Shown: positions 61,448 to 64,000 of the stretch, piece by piece | Layout: the number at the start of each line of letters is the position of its first letter | Numbering within the stretch: position 1 is the first letter of the stretch | Source: Fluviibacter phosphoraccumulans | GTDB lineage: Bacteria > Pseudomonadota > Gammaproteobacteria > Burkholderiales > Rhodocyclaceae | NCBI RefSeq assembly: GCF_016110345.1 | Contig: NZ_AP019011.1 | Location: 992,001-1,056,000 of the forward strand | DNA length: 64,000 nt | Reading direction: 5' to 3' | Program-made: the position numbers and the translations under genes | The notes under the pieces: model-generated | Database searches by the model: none | The model's input: only the letters and a program-made list of their open reading frames with translations | What the model was told of the DNA's origin: nothing

Positions 61448-64000
61448 ATGTCACAGGATTCACCGCCCAGTTCGGATAAGAACACCCATTTGCCGACCCT
61501 ACCCGCGGGCGTACTACCGAAGCGCTTGCCTGATGTTGGCCATCGCCACACCATTCAAGGCGTGGCCGTCGGCGCGCAAAGCCTGCTCCTTGCCGAACTG
61601 GCCCTCAAAAAGACACAACCGCTACTGGTGGTATTTACCGCCGATGCGCTTGAACGACAGCGTTTGTTTGAAGAGTTACAGTGGCTGGCGCCAGAAAGCC
61701 GTATCCGTCAGTTTCCCGATTGGGAAACCCTGCCCTACGACCCGTTTTCACCCCACCACGATCTGATTTCGGAACGCCTGGCAACGCTATCTGCACTGCA
61801 GCGTGGCGAATGTGACATTCTGCTGGCCTCCGTCCAGACGGCGCTGCACCGTCTACCACCACCGGCATTCCTCGCCGCACACTCGTTCAGCTTTACCCAG
61901 AAACAGGCGCTCGATGAGCCTGCGTTACGCGCTCAATTGGCGCTCGCCGGCTATCAGGCGGTCACCAATGTCATCTCGCAAGGCGAATTCTCCATCCGTG
62001 GCGGCCTCATTGATCTGTTCCCGATGGGCAGCATGCTGCCGTTCCGGCTGGATCTGTTCGACAAAGAAATCGAAAGCATCAAAACCTTTGATGTCGACAC
62101 CCAGCGTACGCTGTTTCCGGTGCCGGAAATCCAGCTGCTACCGGCGCGTGAATTTCCCACCGATGACCGCAGCCGCACCCTCTTCCGACAGCGCTTCCGC
62201 GAAGTGTTTGAGGGCGACCCCGCTAAAACGGGCGTCTACCGTGATGTCTCGCAGGGCACACTCCCGGCCGGGATCGAGTATTACCTGCCGCTCTTCTTTG
62301 AAGACAACGAAACCGCCACGCTCATCGATTACCTTTCCGGTGCGGATGCAACCAACCCGCCGCTGGTGGTCTTTACATCAGAGCTAAGCACACCGATTCA
62401 GAGTTTCTGGCAGGAAGTGCGTTCGCGTTACACCTTCCACCAGGGAGAGAAGGAACGGCCGCTACTACCCCCAGAGTCCCTATTCCTGAATGAAGAAACC
62501 TTCTTCACGGAAATCCAGCACACGCCACGCATACTGCTGGCCGCTGCCGAACCAAACGCTGAAAAAAATACCTTCCTGGATATTCCGGCGATTGGCCTGG
62601 ACCGTCGCCGCGAAGACCCGCTGGAAGCGTTTCGTGCTTTCACGCAGCAACACGCCGGCAAAATCCTGGTCATGGCGGAAACAGCCGGCCGCCGGGAAAG
62701 CATCCTGGCGCTCCTGCAGGAAGGTGGCTTTGCCGTCCATCCGGTTGAGTCGCTCAGCGCCGCACTAGACGCCGATGACACACTGCAGCTGCTGACGGGG
62801 CCTTTGCATCAGGGCTTCGCTATCCCTGGCCTGGCTATTGTTACCGAAACAGAACTCTTTGCCGGGACACCTCGCCGTAAAAAACAATCGCGCAAAAAGG
62901 CCAGTGCCGATAACTGGTTACGCGATCTCACCGAACTCCGCATTGGCGATCCGGTGGTGCATGAAACGCACGGTGTCGCGCGCTACCAGGGTTTAACTCA
63001 CCTGGACTTGGGTGATGGTGACACCGAGTTCATGGTGCTGGAGTTTGCGAACGAAGCCAAGCTCTATGTGCCCGTCGCGCAAATGCACCTGATCAGCCGC
63101 TATTCCGGTGGTGATCCGGATCATGCGCCCATTCACACACTGGGCAGCGGCCAGTGGGAAAAAGCCAAGCGCAAAGCCGCACTACAGGCCCGTGATACGG
63201 CAGCGGAATTACTGGCGCTCTATGCCGCCCGTGCTTCGCGCCAGGGACATGCCTTCCATTTTGATGAAAGCGACTACGAGCGCTTTGCCGATGGGTTCGG
63301 CTTTGAAGAAACCATCGATCAGGCCGTGGCCATTGATGCCGTCTTATCTGATATGCGTTCAGGCCAACCCATGGATCGTCTGGTCTGTGGCGATGTGGGC
63401 TTTGGTAAAACCGAAGTTGCCTTACGTGCCGCGTTTGCCGCAGTGGCCGGTGGCAAACAGGTCGCTGTCCTCTGCCCGACCACCCTGCTCTGTGAGCAAC
63501 ATGCCGAAAACTTCCGCAACCGTTTTGCCGATTGGCCGGTTAAAGTCGTTGAGCTATCCCGCTTCCGTTCCGCCAAAGAAAGTCAGGCTGCGCTCGATGA
63601 AATGGCCGATGGCCGCGCAGATATCGTTATCGGTACCCATCGCCTGATTCAGAACGACATCAAGTTTTCGCGGCTGGGGCTTCTGATCATTGATGAAGAA
63701 CACCGCTTCGGTGTCAAACAGAAAGAGCAACTCAAGGCATTGCGGGCCGAAGTGGATGTGCTGACGCTCACTGCTACGCCGATCCCCCGTACGCTGGCCA
63801 TGTCGCTGGAAGGCTTGCGTGACTTCTCGGTCATCGCCACGGCCCCGCAGAAGCGGCTGGCCATCAAAACCTTTGTCCACAACCTCTCCGACGGCATCAT
63901 CCGGGAGGCGGTACTACGCGAACTGAATCGTGGTGGCCAGGTTTACTTCCTACACAACGAAGTCGACACCATCGAGAACATGCGGGAACGTCTGACCAAA
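61448..64000 (+). CDS. mfd: Transcription-repair coupling factor Mfd, 3' end outside the window
   Basis: 851 codons are present and the frame is open to the last base, so about 300 residues are missing. The UvrB-like N-terminal modules (PDWETLPYDPFSPH), the RNA polymerase-interacting domain (LRIGDPVVHETHGVARYQGL) and the helicase core appear in order. The core has Walker A CGDVGFGKTE and Walker B DEEHRFG. Mfd removes stalled RNA polymerase and recruits UvrA. Confidence 0.95.
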   Translation, partial: MSQDSPPSSDKNTHLPTLPAGVLPKRLPDVGHRHTIQGVAVGAQSLLLAELALKKTQPLLVVFTADALERQRLFEELQWLAPESRIRQFPDWETLPYDPFSPHHDLISERLATLSALQRGECDILLASVQTALHRLPPPAFLAAHSFSFTQKQALDEPALRAQLALAGYQAVTNVISQGEFSIRGGLIDLFPMGSMLPFRLDLFDKEIESIKTFDVDTQRTLFPVPEIQLLPAREFPTDDRSRTLFRQRFREVFEGDPAKTGVYRDVSQGTLPAGIEYYLPLFFEDNETATLIDYLSGADATNPPLVVFTSELSTPIQSFWQEVRSRYTFHQGEKERPLLPPESLFLNEETFFTEIQHTPRILLAAAEPNAEKNTFLDIPAIGLDRRREDPLEAFRAFTQQHAGKILVMAETAGRRESILALLQEGGFAVHPVESLSAALDADDTLQLLTGPLHQGFAIPGLAIVTETELFAGTPRRKKQSRKKASADNWLRDLTELRIGDPVVHETHGVARYQGLTHLDLGDGDTEFMVLEFANEAKLYVPVAQMHLISRYSGGDPDHAPIHTLGSGQWEKAKRKAALQARDTAAELLALYAARASRQGHAFHFDESDYERFADGFGFEETIDQAVAIDAVLSDMRSGQPMDRLVCGDVGFGKTEVALRAAFAAVAGGKQVAVLCPTTLLCEQHAENFRNRFADWPVKVVELSRFRSAKESQAALDEMADGRADIVIGTHRLIQNDIKFSRLGLLIIDEEHRFGVKQKEQLKALRAEVDVLTLTATPIPRTLAMSLEGLRDFSVIATAPQKRLAIKTFVHNLSDGIIREAVLRELNRGGQVYFLHNEVDTIENMRERLTK

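Overview
The window looks like a chromosome segment of a betaproteobacterium, most likely of the order Burkholderiales. This rests on the mfd / ispD-ispF cluster, the earP-efp pair with an arginine at EF-P position 32, the radA-alr-lplT neighbourhood, a DUF1289 protein and an mdtABC operon with a NodT-type outer-membrane gene. The genus cannot be named from the sequence alone.

Bases 1-17.6 kb are surface biology. A giant Gly-rich autotransporter, cut by the left edge, is followed by a secreted parvulin-type prolyl isomerase. Next comes an AIDA-like autotransporter of 2447 residues and its probable strand-loop-strand O-heptosyltransferase. From 18.0 to 20.2 kb lies a translationally coupled pair, an AlbA_2/HATPase protein and a ParA-like ATPase, of unknown role. 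From 20.2 to 30.5 kb are rluA, dsbB and a four-gene leftward tripartite RND drug-efflux operon (mdtA-mdtB-mdtC-NodT type). umuDC is transcribed divergently from it.

A tRNA-Asn gene at 32.6 kb carries a compact integrated element of about 5.0 kb. Its ends are a 15-bp direct repeat of the tRNA 3' end (32672-32686 and 37668-37682). It encodes a P4-type integrase, a small membrane ORF pair (perhaps one frameshifted gene), a protein resembling replication-relaxation families, a RepL-like winged-helix protein and an AlpA/Xis-like regulator. It also holds 21-bp iterons and about ten hairpins within 460 bp, with no obvious accessory cargo. This element is the most unusual part of the window. The tRNA's own terminator seems to have been displaced to the far side of the element.

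From 37.8 to 43.7 kb is a CzcCBA/CusCBA-type metal-efflux operon. Next is a MaoC-like hydratase and a 460-bp stretch with a truncated DUF1289 copy and a tandem repeat that may mark an older mobile-element scar. After that come a membrane-anchored TAXI solute-binding protein, the intact DUF1289 gene, a MerR-type regulator with a B12-binding domain carrying the CarH/LitR photoreceptor signature, and earP-efp. The last 15 kb is housekeeping: typA, a truncated haemoglobin, mscL, a YgiQ-type radical SAM gene, radA, alr, lplT, a family 4 uracil-DNA glycosylase, rimI, tsaB, ispF, ispD and mfd, which runs off the right edge.
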